Source: Devosia ginsengisoli
Lineage (GTDB): Bacteria; Pseudomonadota; Alphaproteobacteria; Rhizobiales; Devosiaceae
Direction of reading: 5' to 3'
Length of the DNA: 64,000 nt
NCBI RefSeq assembly: GCF_007859655.1
Contig: NZ_CP042304.1
Coordinates: 1,612,001 to 1,676,000 of the forward strand
Each line of letters begins with the position of its first letter. The first letter of the stretch is position 1. The position numbers and the translations under genes are program-made. Shown here piece by piece: positions 34,254 through 42,788 of the stretch. The notes beneath the pieces were generated by a model. That model was not told where the DNA came from. It made no database searches and saw only the letters and a list, made by a program, of their open reading frames with translations.

Positions 34254-35027
34254 GTGGCCGCCTACCAGATGTGCATGCCGGCAGACGAACGAGCACCGCG
34301 CCCGTCGAGCGGTGGATGTCTATGGGTTGGCCCCGAGGCGCATTTTAGAACGATCGGCTGCGAGGTCTCGACCTCATCGAGCAGGACGAAGGTGGATCCG
34401 TTCGCAGCGGCCTCGGCGATCGACTGCGAGAAGAGTTCGGACACCGCCTTTTGAGGCTTGCCCATCGCAGAGCAGGTCAGGGAACCCCAGGTCCTCCGCT
34501 CGGTAGTCAAAGGTGCGCTTAACAAGCAGATTGCCTTCGATTTGAACATCAGCGAGGTGACGGTGAAGCTGCACCGTTCCAGCATGATGCGAAAGATGAA
34601 TGCACATTCCGCCGCGCACCTGTTCGAGGCCTGGCAGTCTCTGCCCGCCGAAATCCGCCTGGCCGAGGAGCGAGCGATAGCTCCCTGCCTGAGACTACCC
34701 CAGAAGGAGAGGTCGGGATGGACGTCACGCCGTTGCCTGCTCGTCGCCTGGTTCATGCTCGAACCTGTGGGACTGCTCGTGGTCGTGGCTGCCATATGCA
34801 TATGGCTTGGCTGGGAGGCCGGCCTCGTCTCCTTCGGCATGGCCACGCTGCTCTGGATATCAATCCTCATTCTGAGGGCGCCGTTGACCCTCTATGACAG
34901 CATCCGCATTGCCGTTTTCCTTTGTGCCGCCGGTGCCATCTGGCTGCTGGTGCTGCTATTCAGACAAGTCAGCCTCTCCGATGTACTCGACCAAGATTCG
35001 CAGCGTCTTGTCTCCGACATTCCCTGA
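34254..35027 (+). pseudogene. Decayed FixJ/LuxR-type regulator with a membrane tail
   Basis: From TTG 34458 the frame encodes a good LuxR helix-turn-helix (VVKGALNKQIAFDLNISEVT, then VKLHRSSMMRKMNAHS), the C-terminal domain of FixJ-type response regulators. After about 70 residues it continues into three or so hydrophobic segments (LVAWFMLEPVGLLVVVAAIC and IRIAVFLCAAGAIWLLVLLF), unusual for this family. Upstream in the same frame, 34254-34451 looks like receiver remnants, ending VDPFAAASAIDCEKSSDTAF, and is cut by TGA 34452-34454. The receiver's phospho-Asp and core are not recognisable. It may be a fragment left at the island edge, or a short membrane-tethered regulator starting at 34458. 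Confidence 0.5.
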
Positions 35028-35100
35028 CTAGGCTGTTGCCAACCATGCTGGGATCCAAGGCTTCCGTGAGAAGGGCCGCGGTCGGCGGCCGCAACCCAAC

Positions 35101-35116
35101 TTGGTCGGTGTCGTTG
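35101..35116 (-). repeat. Inverted repeat partner, left of the AAA ATPase gene
   Basis: TTGGTCGGTGTCGTTG is the inverse of the sequence at 37271 (CAACGACACC then TGACC), sharing an exact 10-mer and a GACC offset by one base. The two copies bracket the AAA ATPase gene. Chance occurrence cannot be excluded. Confidence 0.3.
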
Positions 35117-35127
35117 ATCCAGCGGCC

Positions 35128-37146
35128 TCAATTGAGCAATCGTAGGTGGTCAGCAGAGAAGTTGGCGCCTCGGGCGCTCTTGCCGTTGCTCGCCTCCAAC
35201 TCCTCCACGTTATCGAGCAGCAACGCAGACGCGCGCGCCAATGCCCCTTCCAGGCGCCTGCGGACACTTCCCATGGCTGCACTCGAAAGCGTCGACGCCG
35301 GGTTGGGTTCGCCCAGATAGATCACCCCTGTCTCGCCAAACCCTGCCTTCAGTTCCATATCCGACGCAATCATGGTCGCCGCGGCTAAGTCCGAGTCCGG
35401 GCTGGCAGCGCCAAACACCGAAACGTCGCCGAACACAATCTCCTCAGCAGCGCGGCCGGCCATGACCACGCACAGAACGTCGTTACAGACTTCCTCCGTG
35501 GGAAAACGCTCCTCCGACAGCCCCTTGGCCAACAGCCGACGGAGCCCCTGGTGCGGTCCTTCGACCATCATATCTGCAAGTCCCAGAACTTGGGCGACGA
35601 TCTTCTGGCCATTCCGATAGATCGAGATCCGTCGCCGGGCGCGCGGCGGCAGCGCTTCAAGTGGATCTGCGGCATGTGCATGGAGATCATTCACCGAAAA
35701 GGTCCGCCCTGCCCTGCGCGCTGTGGCCTTGGCCGCCCGTACTAGCTTCTCGATATCGGCGCCTGAACTTCCTGCAAGCCGTTCGGCGAGCCTGGATCGC
35801 TCTTTCTCGGGCAAATCAAGGCCGGAATATCGGTTCAGAATCGCGCCAATCGCTTCGGCGTCCGGCAGAGGGATCTGGATGATCTGATCGAGACGTCCTG
35901 ACCTTGTCAGCGCTGGATCAATTCGGTCGACATGATTGGTGGCGCCGACAATCACCAGGCCTTCGATCGACAAGGCGTTTGTGACGAGTTCGAGCATTCG
36001 ATTGACGATCTGCGTCCAGTACTCACTGTAGCGCCCCTCTATGGCCTCGCGGCTTGAAATTCCATCCAACTCATCGACAAACAAGACAGTCGGCGCTTGC
36101 TTCATCGCCTGCTCAAACACAGCCTCCATGCGCCTTAGTGCGCCAGACAAGTTGTCGCGCCCATTCCATTCCGCAACACTGGTCGCAACCAGTGGCACCT
36201 TGAGCGTGGCCGCCAAGACAGACGCAAATGACGTCTTTCCCGTCCCCGGCGCGCCGCTCAGGATGACCGCTCGGTGGTCGACTTCCTCCCAGCTGAGGCG
36301 GCCCTGCCGCCATAGCTCGAGGTCCTGCGCCAGTTCGAGGCCCCAGGATTTAGCCTCGCCGTATCCCGCCAGGTCGCGGAGCAGGATGGTTGTAGTTTTC
36401 GACGCCGCCTTTGGCGGATTCGCGGCTTGCTGCAGACCCGACAAGCACTCGGCCGCTGGCCGCCCCCGGCGAACATGCGCCACGAGGTTTTGGATGCTCA
36501 GCTTTTCGGCTGACGTAAAGCTCAGGACACCAGCGGGAACCTCGTCATGGGCCGTCTCAAACAACAAGGCGAGCATTTCAGGGGTCATCGGCGGAAGGTG
36601 CAGCTCGAGGTCGGCACCCGCGAGGGCATCCGGTGGTGGAGCGTCGGCTGACATAGTGCAAAATATGGGAAGGCACTGCTCGGCGGCCTGGGCGATGAGG
36701 CGGACAGAATTGTTGGCAGGTCGAATGCCGGCATCAGCTAGCACAACAAAACGATCCTCTTCCCCCAACCCATAGTGGGGATTGCAGACCGCCCTGCCCG
36801 CCTTCAAGACGGCTGCGCCGGTCAGGACATCGCCCACCGTGGCAGCATCATCCCCGTTGCGCGTCCTGATGACCACGAACGCCTTGGTCGCCACCAACGA
36901 CCTCATGGTCGCGAAGTGCGGCGCGAGACAATATCCCAGCGCGATTGCATATGCGGCCTTGTCGACCGGCAGCCGCATATTGGCTTGAACCTTCCTGGCG
37001 ATGGCCAACGCTTCTTCTTCGCCGCCTGCGTCGAGTTTTAGTCTGCGTGCCACCCGGCGGCGGAGGCCGTCGAGCAGTTCAAGCGCGAGCTCGTTTGCAG
37101 CGCCGGTCGTGGTCTTCGACGGTTCTGCATTCTTCTGGTTTGTCAT
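35128..37146 (-). CDS. FtsH-like AAA ATPase with a degenerate (inactive) M41 peptidase domain
   Basis: 672 aa. Residues 1-250 are unrecognised. The AAA module (about 255-480) has Walker A GAPGTGKTS near 298, Walker B VLFVDELDGISS, sensor GATNHVDRID and arginine finger TRSGRLDQI. The C-terminal 190 residues align with the FtsH protease domain: DVLCVVMAGRAAEEIVFGD and SPDSDLAAATMIASDM match its helices. However, the zinc HEXXH that should follow YHEAGH is replaced (ISIYRNGQKIVAQVL). No transmembrane segment is seen, unlike FtsH. A soluble unfoldase or pseudo-protease is the best reading. A ribbon-helix-helix gene lies upstream on the same strand. Confidence 0.85.
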   Translation of the reverse strand: MTNQKNAEPSKTTTGAANELALELLDGLRRRVARRLKLDAGGEEEALAIARKVQANMRLPVDKAAYAIALGYCLAPHFATMRSLVATKAFVVIRTRNGDDAATVGDVLTGAAVLKAGRAVCNPHYGLGEEDRFVVLADAGIRPANNSVRLIAQAAEQCLPIFCTMSADAPPPDALAGADLELHLPPMTPEMLALLFETAHDEVPAGVLSFTSAEKLSIQNLVAHVRRGRPAAECLSGLQQAANPPKAASKTTTILLRDLAGYGEAKSWGLELAQDLELWRQGRLSWEEVDHRAVILSGAPGTGKTSFASVLAATLKVPLVATSVAEWNGRDNLSGALRRMEAVFEQAMKQAPTVLFVDELDGISSREAIEGRYSEYWTQIVNRMLELVTNALSIEGLVIVGATNHVDRIDPALTRSGRLDQIIQIPLPDAEAIGAILNRYSGLDLPEKERSRLAERLAGSSGADIEKLVRAAKATARRAGRTFSVNDLHAHAADPLEALPPRARRRISIYRNGQKIVAQVLGLADMMVEGPHQGLRRLLAKGLSEERFPTEEVCNDVLCVVMAGRAAEEIVFGDVSVFGAASPDSDLAAATMIASDMELKAGFGETGVIYLGEPNPASTLSSAAMGSVRRRLEGALARASALLLDNVEELEASNGKSARGANFSADHLRLLN

Positions 37147-37270
37147 GGTCGCCCTCGGACACCGGCAAGCCGGTCATCTGTTGATGATGTCTGAGGAGGC
37201 GGCTAAGCGAGATCGCTATCGGCAGGCGCTCCAAGGCGCGATATAGAACAAAAAGAGAACAATGTAAACC

Positions 37271-37286
37271 CAACGACACCTGACCT
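37271..37286 (+). repeat. Inverted repeat partner, right of the AAA ATPase gene
   Basis: CAACGACACCTGACCT, partner of the inverted copy at 35101. Just beyond it AGTCTGAAT (37290-37298) is the inverse of ATTCAGACT at 44398-44406, near the far end of the island. Each match is short and suggestive only. Confidence 0.3.
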
Positions 37287-37330
37287 GTCAGTCTGAATGG
37301 GGTATCGGCCAACGCTCCACCAATAGGCCC

Positions 37331-37501
37331 CTAATCGCCTCGTTCCACCGCCTTGGTCAGCAACTCCTCGACCAGTTGGTAGGCATGTCGCTCCTCGCTT
37401 AGCGCTCTGACCTTGATCAGCTGGATCAGCTTAGGATCCAAGTATACCACAAACTTCTTTCGGCCGTCAGCGCGTTCGGGGGGCCTGGATTCGTCCATCA
37501 T
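37331..37501 (-). CDS. Small ribbon-helix-helix DNA-binding protein
   Basis: 56 aa from ATG 37501 (ATG 37498 also possible), with GAGG upstream at suitable spacing. The chain is KKFVVYLDPKLIQLIKVRAL followed by SEERHAYQLVEELLTKAVE: a beta strand with alternating polar residues, then two helices, the Arc/CopG/ribbon-helix-helix pattern. Such proteins bind tandem operators as dimers in the DNA major groove. It precedes the AAA ATPase gene on the same strand, about 185 bases away, and lies near the met-box-like array at 37637, which I infer may be its binding site. Confidence 0.75.
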   Translation of the reverse strand: MMDESRPPERADGRKKFVVYLDPKLIQLIKVRALSEERHAYQLVEELLTKAVERGD

Positions 37502-37636
37502 TCCGTCCGCCTCCCAAAAACCGGAGCAAGCTGGCTTTTCGCAAATCTGATCGTAGGTCACTAAAGTTGCCAATCCCCTTCTGCAAAATGGACCAAAATG
37601 CGGAACGCAATTCACCAACGGTAAACCCAGGATTCT

Positions 37637-37660
37637 AGACGTCTAGGTGTCTAGACGTCT
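37637..37660. promoter_or_regulatory. Three contiguous met-box-like 8-mers (AGACGTCT array)
   Basis: AGACGTCT (37637-37644), AGGTGTCT (37645-37652) and AGACGTCT (37653-37660) are exactly adjacent. The outer copies are perfect matches to the 8-bp met box bound by the ribbon-helix-helix repressor MetJ; the middle copy matches 6 of 8. The array sits about 135-160 bases upstream of the ribbon-helix-helix gene and just before a TTGACA (37666-37671) that could drive the divergent gene at 37753. Confidence 0.72.
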
Positions 37661-37752
37661 AACCGTTGACAATTTGGCTGATCCCTTCAAATTGGAGCTG
37701 GCCCTGCGAATTCGGTCTCTGTCGGCAAAACCCACTCGCCCAGGAGGCCTCT

Positions 37753-38376
37753 TTGAGCGCTCACGTCATCTCTTTTATCAAGGCAACCCGTCCAGCGGAA
37801 ACTGGCCGGGGCTTCAAAAGCTTTAAGAGCAGTCGCGTGATCCCGTACACAAGGCGCTGTTGCCGTGACGCCTTGATACAGGCCGCCCTGGACCCCGAGG
37901 TCACGCGGCTCTTTCCTTATGATGCTCCAGCCGGCACACCGCCGGACACGTTTTTCACTTTCGGCGTTCAGATCGCAGACCGCAGTTGCTTGCTAGCCTT
38001 GTGTGATGAGACCACTGGCGCGACGTTTTCCCCGCCGGACGGATTCACACTCGGCTTCTGCCTCAACCGGGAGACGATCCTGGCCGAGCCCATTTTAACC
38101 ACGTCGAGAACGGTCTGGTCGAAACGGGAGGTTCTGGTCCCACCTCTGTTCTCGATCCGTCTGCTCAAGCGACTGGCTAGCGACCCTGGTGGAGTGGCGC
38201 TTGGCACTTTGGAGGATGACCTCGTCGATGAGCCAATCCGGTGGGTCGATTATGTCCTGGCCATGGCCTGCACCGGCTTAGTGACCGTCGATTGCCGCCA
38301 GCCGCTGACCCACGCCACTTTGGTCAAGATAACCACCTACCAAAGTGACCGGTCGTCCATGCACTGGCTCTACTAG
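37753..38376 (+). CDS. Unrecognised protein upstream of tnsA, in the accessory island
   Basis: 207 aa from TTG 37753, which has AGGAGG five bases upstream; the frame is open to 37666 but that start has no ribosome-binding site. The protein is soluble. It begins ISFIKATRPAETGRGFKSFK and SSRVIPYTRRCCRDALIQAAL, with many Arg/Lys, and ends DYVLAMACTGLVTVDCRQPL, then THATLVKITTY. The layout is loosely like the N-terminal part of TnsA-type nucleases, but no catalytic set is visible. It lies between the met-box-like array and tnsA on the same strand as the transposition genes and may be regulatory or an accessory transposition factor. Confidence 0.65.
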   Translation: MSAHVISFIKATRPAETGRGFKSFKSSRVIPYTRRCCRDALIQAALDPEVTRLFPYDAPAGTPPDTFFTFGVQIADRSCLLALCDETTGATFSPPDGFTLGFCLNRETILAEPILTTSRTVWSKREVLVPPLFSIRLLKRLASDPGGVALGTLEDDLVDEPIRWVDYVLAMACTGLVTVDCRQPLTHATLVKITTYQSDRSSMHWLY

Positions 38377-38534
38377 AGATTACGGACACCGTAGTCGCAA
38401 CCCGGCCCGGTTTCGGCAGAGTCAATCCGAAATATGTGAGGAACTCTTCGCCAAGGTGGACTCCTAGGCGTCGAAGATGGCCTTTGGACTCAAATCCAGG
38501 GAGTCCTGTCAATGACTTAGTCGAACAACAAAGC

Positions 38535-38570
38535 AAAAGAGCGCCCCGGTAGGACGGGAACGCTCTTTCA
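38535..38570 (+). terminator. Candidate terminator or attenuator before tnsA
   Basis: AAAAGAGCG (38535-38543) pairs with CGCTCTTT (38561-38568), with an inner CCCG/CGGG stem. There is only a short T-run. The surrounding 38377-38724, about 350 bases, has no other gene; the hairpin probably ends the transcript of the 37753 gene. The real tnsA start at 38725 is downstream. Confidence 0.6.
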
Positions 38571-38724
38571 TATGCTCTGCCTGAAATCCGATGCTACCCG
38601 CACCTTATCAACAACCAGCTCGCCATTTTTCATGGTCGGGCCACGCTGTGTGTTTGACCATGCATTGACGCCTTCTGGCGGTCAAGGTTCGGCCGAACTT
38701 TTGCACAGCGGCAGGGAACTTTTC

Positions 38725-39573
38725 ATGCCGATATCTCAGAAATTTGGCTTCCGCCACTTCGACACCACTCGCCTCAGCCGTCAATCGTTTCCACTGCGCC
38801 GATATCTGCCGACTGAACCCAAGGAACCCAGGGAAAAACCACCATCCGTGAAACGCATGGTGGGTGCGCGGATCTTTGCCCACCCGGACAACAGCCCCGT
38901 GCGAACGCCTGGAGGGCGTGGGGGACTAAATCCACGTGGGTACATTCCGTCCTACAAAACGCTGCGCAAGCAGCCATTCGAGTCGGATCCAGAATTCGAC
39001 TATATGCTGGTGTTCGAAGCTGACGCCGATGTCGTTGCCTACTTTATGCAGCCACATCGGCTTGAGATGTACGTCATTGGCCGCGATGAACCTCTGGTCT
39101 ATTTCCCCGATGTCAGGCTCGAGGCAGCAAGCGGCAGGGTCAAGATCCACGAGATCAAGGTCACTGGCGATGCGGCACAGCGCGATCCTGACTATGCGCT
39201 CAAGCTGCAGCTGGCCGAGGAAGTATATGCCGAGCAGGGATGGGATTTCGAGGTCCTGACTGAAGAAGGGTTGCGGGACGACCTTTATCGCCTCGCGAAT
39301 GCCCGCAAAATAGCCGGGGACAGTGACACGGTCCTCGGCACAGCGGATTTCCTTCGCCTGCGCAGCCACATGGAGGGCTGCAATGGCGTGTCCACGTATC
39401 GCGACGTCGCCCGGGCGCTGGCACCAGACGGAACGGAACCAGAGTTTGTCGGCCGCGCCAAGCTGCATGCCCTCATCGTGCAGCGGCGTATCCGCATGGA
39501 TCTGCGGATGCGCTTGCTCCCCGCGGCGCCAGTTTGGCTCGTTGCCGGCAACGGAGGCGAGGTGGCACGATGA
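38725..39573 (+). CDS. tnsA: TnsA-like endonuclease of a Tn7-like element
   Basis: 282 aa from ATG 38725 (AGGG nine bases upstream); the longer frame from 38572 adds residues without family features. The core is a restriction-endonuclease-type fold: Glu in FESDPEFDYMLVFEADADVV, then FMQPHRLEMY, Asp in YFPDVRLEA and the catalytic Glu-Val-Lys-like IHEIKV. TnsA cuts the non-transferred strands so that the element moves by cut-and-paste. It overlaps the next gene by 4 bases (ATGA) and begins the transposition operon. Confidence 0.85.
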   Translation: MPISQKFGFRHFDTTRLSRQSFPLRRYLPTEPKEPREKPPSVKRMVGARIFAHPDNSPVRTPGGRGGLNPRGYIPSYKTLRKQPFESDPEFDYMLVFEADADVVAYFMQPHRLEMYVIGRDEPLVYFPDVRLEAASGRVKIHEIKVTGDAAQRDPDYALKLQLAEEVYAEQGWDFEVLTEEGLRDDLYRLANARKIAGDSDTVLGTADFLRLRSHMEGCNGVSTYRDVARALAPDGTEPEFVGRAKLHALIVQRRIRMDLRMRLLPAAPVWLVAGNGGEVAR

Positions 39574-41771
39574 GGATACGAGAAGACAATTCCGGCCTGA
39601 TCAAGCACGACATCGTCGAGTTTCCGGACGGCCGCTACCGCTTTGACCACGGCGTGGGTGATCTGCTGGTGTTCACTAAGCAGGGAAGTGGCGAGGTATT
39701 CGACATTTCCAAGGAGCGCTACGACTACCTGTTTGAAGCCGGAGACGTCCGCCAGATTATCACGCCAATCGCTGCGTCGGGACGGATCCAGTTCACCGAT
39801 GTGCCTGAAACCTTGCCGCCCGATACGTCCATTGCAGCTGCACTACGTGCCCAGACCATGCAGTGGTTCACTCGCCAGTATGATGACGACCCATTGGCCG
39901 TCAGTCTCGGCAAGAGCTTCATCGAAAAGTTCGTCCGATCGCGAGCAAAGGAGGCATCACGGCTCGGACTGACGCACCAGTTCTCCGCACCAACCCTCAT
40001 CCGCGATATCCAGAACAGGGGCAGGCCTGGCCACCGCCCCATCGGCTACTTCTTGGATCGCCGCGGGCAGTACGCTAGGGAACCCCAGCATCCCGAGATT
40101 GCAGACCTGCGCGCTGAGACCGTGACGCTGTACTGGACTCGTGCGCTTGTCACAAAGTCCGATGCATTCGCATTTTATCGCACAGAGCTCGCCGGCATCA
40201 ATGAGGAGCGCGTGGCAAACGGGCTGGGAGAAATTCCGCCGCCGAAGGAGATGACCTCGGTCATCGAGGCCATCGACGCCGCCGAATGCCATGAAACATG
40301 GACGACCAAGTGGGGCCGGCAGGCTGCAGACGAGCATTACAAGGGTACTGCTGAGCACATCGTCGCTGATGAGATCGGCGACGTGATCATTATCGACCAT
40401 ACCACACTCGATACCTACCTGCTGATGGACACTGAGTACGGGGTGGTGTTCGGACGCCCGACCGTCACGATCGCCATCGACGTAAAGTCGCGCAGTATCG
40501 TCGGCTTTCTGATCAGCCCCGAACCGCCATCTCTCTACACGGTGGTGACAATCCTGAAACGGGTCGTCAGTCACAAAAAGCGGTACCACAAGCTCTACCC
40601 GGAACTCGGCTCGGACTGGGACCCGTTTTGCCGCCCCACCTTGGTCCTGGTGGACAACGGGGCCGAGTTCATTTCACCCAGTTTCCAACAAGCGCTGCTC
40701 GACGTCGGGATCATCATCAAGCGCTCGCCCGTGGCCACACCACAGTTCAAAGCCATCGGTGAGCGCTTCTTCCACACGCTGAACCTGCAGCTCAGCCACA
40801 AAGCCCCCGGAACAACCGTCCAAGGGAAGCGCAAGAGCCGCAAGCCTGCCAAGCCCGGAGACGGTGCGGTGATCACCTATTCCGAGGCCGATGAGCTGCT
40901 CTATCGATGCATCCTCAACTACGAGAAGTCGGAACATGACGGTCTGCGAGGGCGAAAGCCGCGAGACGTCTGGAGCGAGGGAGTCAGCAGGGGCTGTCGC
41001 AAGACCATCCGAGACGTGCGCCTCCTCGAAACCCTTATCGGAAATATCGATACCGTCCCCATCGCGCGGGATGGGATCACCTTTAAGAACTTCCAGTTCC
41101 ATGACGAAGTTGCGACGTCGTTTGTCTTGAACTTCTGGGCGCGCAACACGCCCAAGAGGGACCGCCGCAAGAAGGGTGCGATGGCTAAAGTCACGATCAA
41201 ATACAATCCGGCCGACTGCACCCGGATTTACGTGTATTGCCCGACCGAGTTATCGAGCAATCCTTGGGTCGCTCTGCCCAATACAATGCCCGACTATGCC
41301 CCCGCCATGACGTTCTGGCATCATGATCAGGTCGTCGCTCTTGCCAGGAAGAAAAAACGGAACGTCAAGGACGAGAACGCCCTCTACAAGTCTCGCGACG
41401 ACCTCCGCCGGATCACTGAGGCCAAGCTGGCCCTCAGCAATACCCGGGACGGCGCCAAGATGCGCCGCCTCCTCCAGCAAGACAAGGACCGGCTCGCCGG
41501 CGGTCGTGTGGAGGAGGTCGAAATCGACAATGACGCCCCCTCGGTGGAGGTAGGAGCGTTCAACTCCGTGCGCATGGATGCACAGTTCGTGCCCCCAGGC
41601 GCCGCAGGCGGCCGGGCAAAGGCCGCCGCCACCAGGAAGCGGAATGACAAGGCGCGCGCCCGCCTCGCGCAGTTGGAAGCACCGGACGAACCGGGAGACG
41701 CGGCCGGACCTGACTCCACGGCGGGCCTTGTCCGAAAGGACTTCCTCAAAATGGCGGGGTGGAGCAAATGA
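39570..41771 (+). CDS. tnsB: TnsB/TniA-type DDE transposase
   Basis: 733 aa. The catalytic triad of the integrase core is readable: Asp 276 in IIDHTTLD, Asp 362 in LVDNGAEF and Glu 398 in AIGERFFHTL, with 35 residues between the last two (DD35E). The N-terminal part is helix-turn-helix-like for end binding, and a Mu-type C-terminal domain plus a basic, Ala/Arg-rich tail (GRAKAAATRKRNDKARARL) probably contacts TnsC. It joins the transposon ends to target DNA. Overlaps with tnsA and tnsC (both ATGA) show translational coupling. Confidence 0.92.
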   Translation: MRIREDNSGLIKHDIVEFPDGRYRFDHGVGDLLVFTKQGSGEVFDISKERYDYLFEAGDVRQIITPIAASGRIQFTDVPETLPPDTSIAAALRAQTMQWFTRQYDDDPLAVSLGKSFIEKFVRSRAKEASRLGLTHQFSAPTLIRDIQNRGRPGHRPIGYFLDRRGQYAREPQHPEIADLRAETVTLYWTRALVTKSDAFAFYRTELAGINEERVANGLGEIPPPKEMTSVIEAIDAAECHETWTTKWGRQAADEHYKGTAEHIVADEIGDVIIIDHTTLDTYLLMDTEYGVVFGRPTVTIAIDVKSRSIVGFLISPEPPSLYTVVTILKRVVSHKKRYHKLYPELGSDWDPFCRPTLVLVDNGAEFISPSFQQALLDVGIIIKRSPVATPQFKAIGERFFHTLNLQLSHKAPGTTVQGKRKSRKPAKPGDGAVITYSEADELLYRCILNYEKSEHDGLRGRKPRDVWSEGVSRGCRKTIRDVRLLETLIGNIDTVPIARDGITFKNFQFHDEVATSFVLNFWARNTPKRDRRKKGAMAKVTIKYNPADCTRIYVYCPTELSSNPWVALPNTMPDYAPAMTFWHHDQVVALARKKKRNVKDENALYKSRDDLRRITEAKLALSNTRDGAKMRRLLQQDKDRLAGGRVEEVEIDNDAPSVEVGAFNSVRMDAQFVPPGAAGGRAKAAATRKRNDKARARLAQLEAPDEPGDAAGPDSTAGLVRKDFLKMAGWSK

Positions 41772-42787
41772 AACCCGATATTCTCGACTCGGTCGATCGT
41801 TATGCCGCCTTCCGCAGCATCGTCGTCCCCCACAAGGAGATCGCCCAGCTTAAGGCACGCATCCAGCTGTTAATGGCGGAAACCCAGAATGTGCTGGAAC
41901 AGAACGCCGCTCAAGCCGCCAGTGTACCTGCGGGTTCATTTAAGCCCATCGAGCTCTGGTACTTGCCCCTGGTGGGTCCCACCTGCTCAACCAAGTCGAG
42001 CACTCTTAGGCTCGTCACTAAGGAACTCGCTGCGCCAGGCATCGCCAGGGGCGAACAGCCCATCTTGTTTGTGACATTGCGCTCAACGGTGCGCACCACC
42101 AAGCAACTGCAGTTCGAAATCCTCCAGGCCTTTGACAGCGACACCGACGAAAAATTCCTCACCGGCCGCGACTACAGCGAGGGTCACGCCAACCTATCCC
42201 TGTTGGAGCTGGCCCGTCAGCGCAAGACGGTGCTGGTGGTGCTCGATGAGGCCAACAATATGCTGAAGGGGGATACCGGCAAGGTCGCTGCGGAGATGGC
42301 TAAGGCGCTCAAGTCCATGGTCAACGATGCGGTCTTCTCTTTGGTGCTTGCGGGGACGCAGCGGGTGAGGGAGTTGATGCAAGCCGATGCCGAGTTTGAC
42401 GGCCGCAAACGCTATCCCATGGAGTTCGAACCCGCCAGTATCAATGACCATGGGGCGGTCATTGAGTTCTGCGCTTATGTGCAGACGCTCCTGCAACGGA
42501 TGGTTTCCGAAGGCGTGATCGATCGCCCTTTCAATCCTCTGGCTACCGTGGACGACATGGCGACCGTCTTTGAGATGGCGGGAGGCGTCAACGGAGCCTT
42601 CTCAAAGCAGCTCTTGGGGGCGCTGGATAATGCCTTCCTGGACGGTCGGGGTTTCCTCACCTGGGGTGATCTGGAACTGGCCTACATACAGTGGAAACGT
42701 GACCGCACCTTGCCCGGCGCCAATGCGAAGTTTCGGTCGCCCGCCAAGCAGACCGTCGAGACCATGCGTCAGATTGCGGGGGTGTAA
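41768..42787 (+). CDS. tnsC: TnsC/TniB-like AAA ATPase regulator
   Basis: 339 aa AAA+ protein that passes target information to the transposase. The P-loop VGPTCSTKSSTLRL near residue 70 is unusual: the glycine normally before the lysine is threonine. Walker B is VLVVLDEANNML near 160, and a sensor-like LVLAGTQRVREL follows. The TnsC/TniB family fits through its position between tnsB and tniQ and the arrangement of C-terminal helices (VFEMAGGVNGAFSKQLLGAL). Coupled by ATGA to tnsB. Confidence 0.87.
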   Translation: MKPDILDSVDRYAAFRSIVVPHKEIAQLKARIQLLMAETQNVLEQNAAQAASVPAGSFKPIELWYLPLVGPTCSTKSSTLRLVTKELAAPGIARGEQPILFVTLRSTVRTTKQLQFEILQAFDSDTDEKFLTGRDYSEGHANLSLLELARQRKTVLVVLDEANNMLKGDTGKVAAEMAKALKSMVNDAVFSLVLAGTQRVRELMQADAEFDGRKRYPMEFEPASINDHGAVIEFCAYVQTLLQRMVSEGVIDRPFNPLATVDDMATVFEMAGGVNGAFSKQLLGALDNAFLDGRGFLTWGDLELAYIQWKRDRTLPGANAKFRSPAKQTVETMRQIAGV

Positions 42788-42788
42788 A

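Noticed and set aside
34262..34870. 202-aa minus-strand frame opposite the decayed regulator
   Set aside because: Ser/Arg-rich antisense product; the helix-turn-helix sequence is on the plus strand.
37666..37695. Clear sigma-70 promoter at TTGACA 37666
   Set aside because: The -35 is perfect but no reasonable -10 is found at 16-18 bases.
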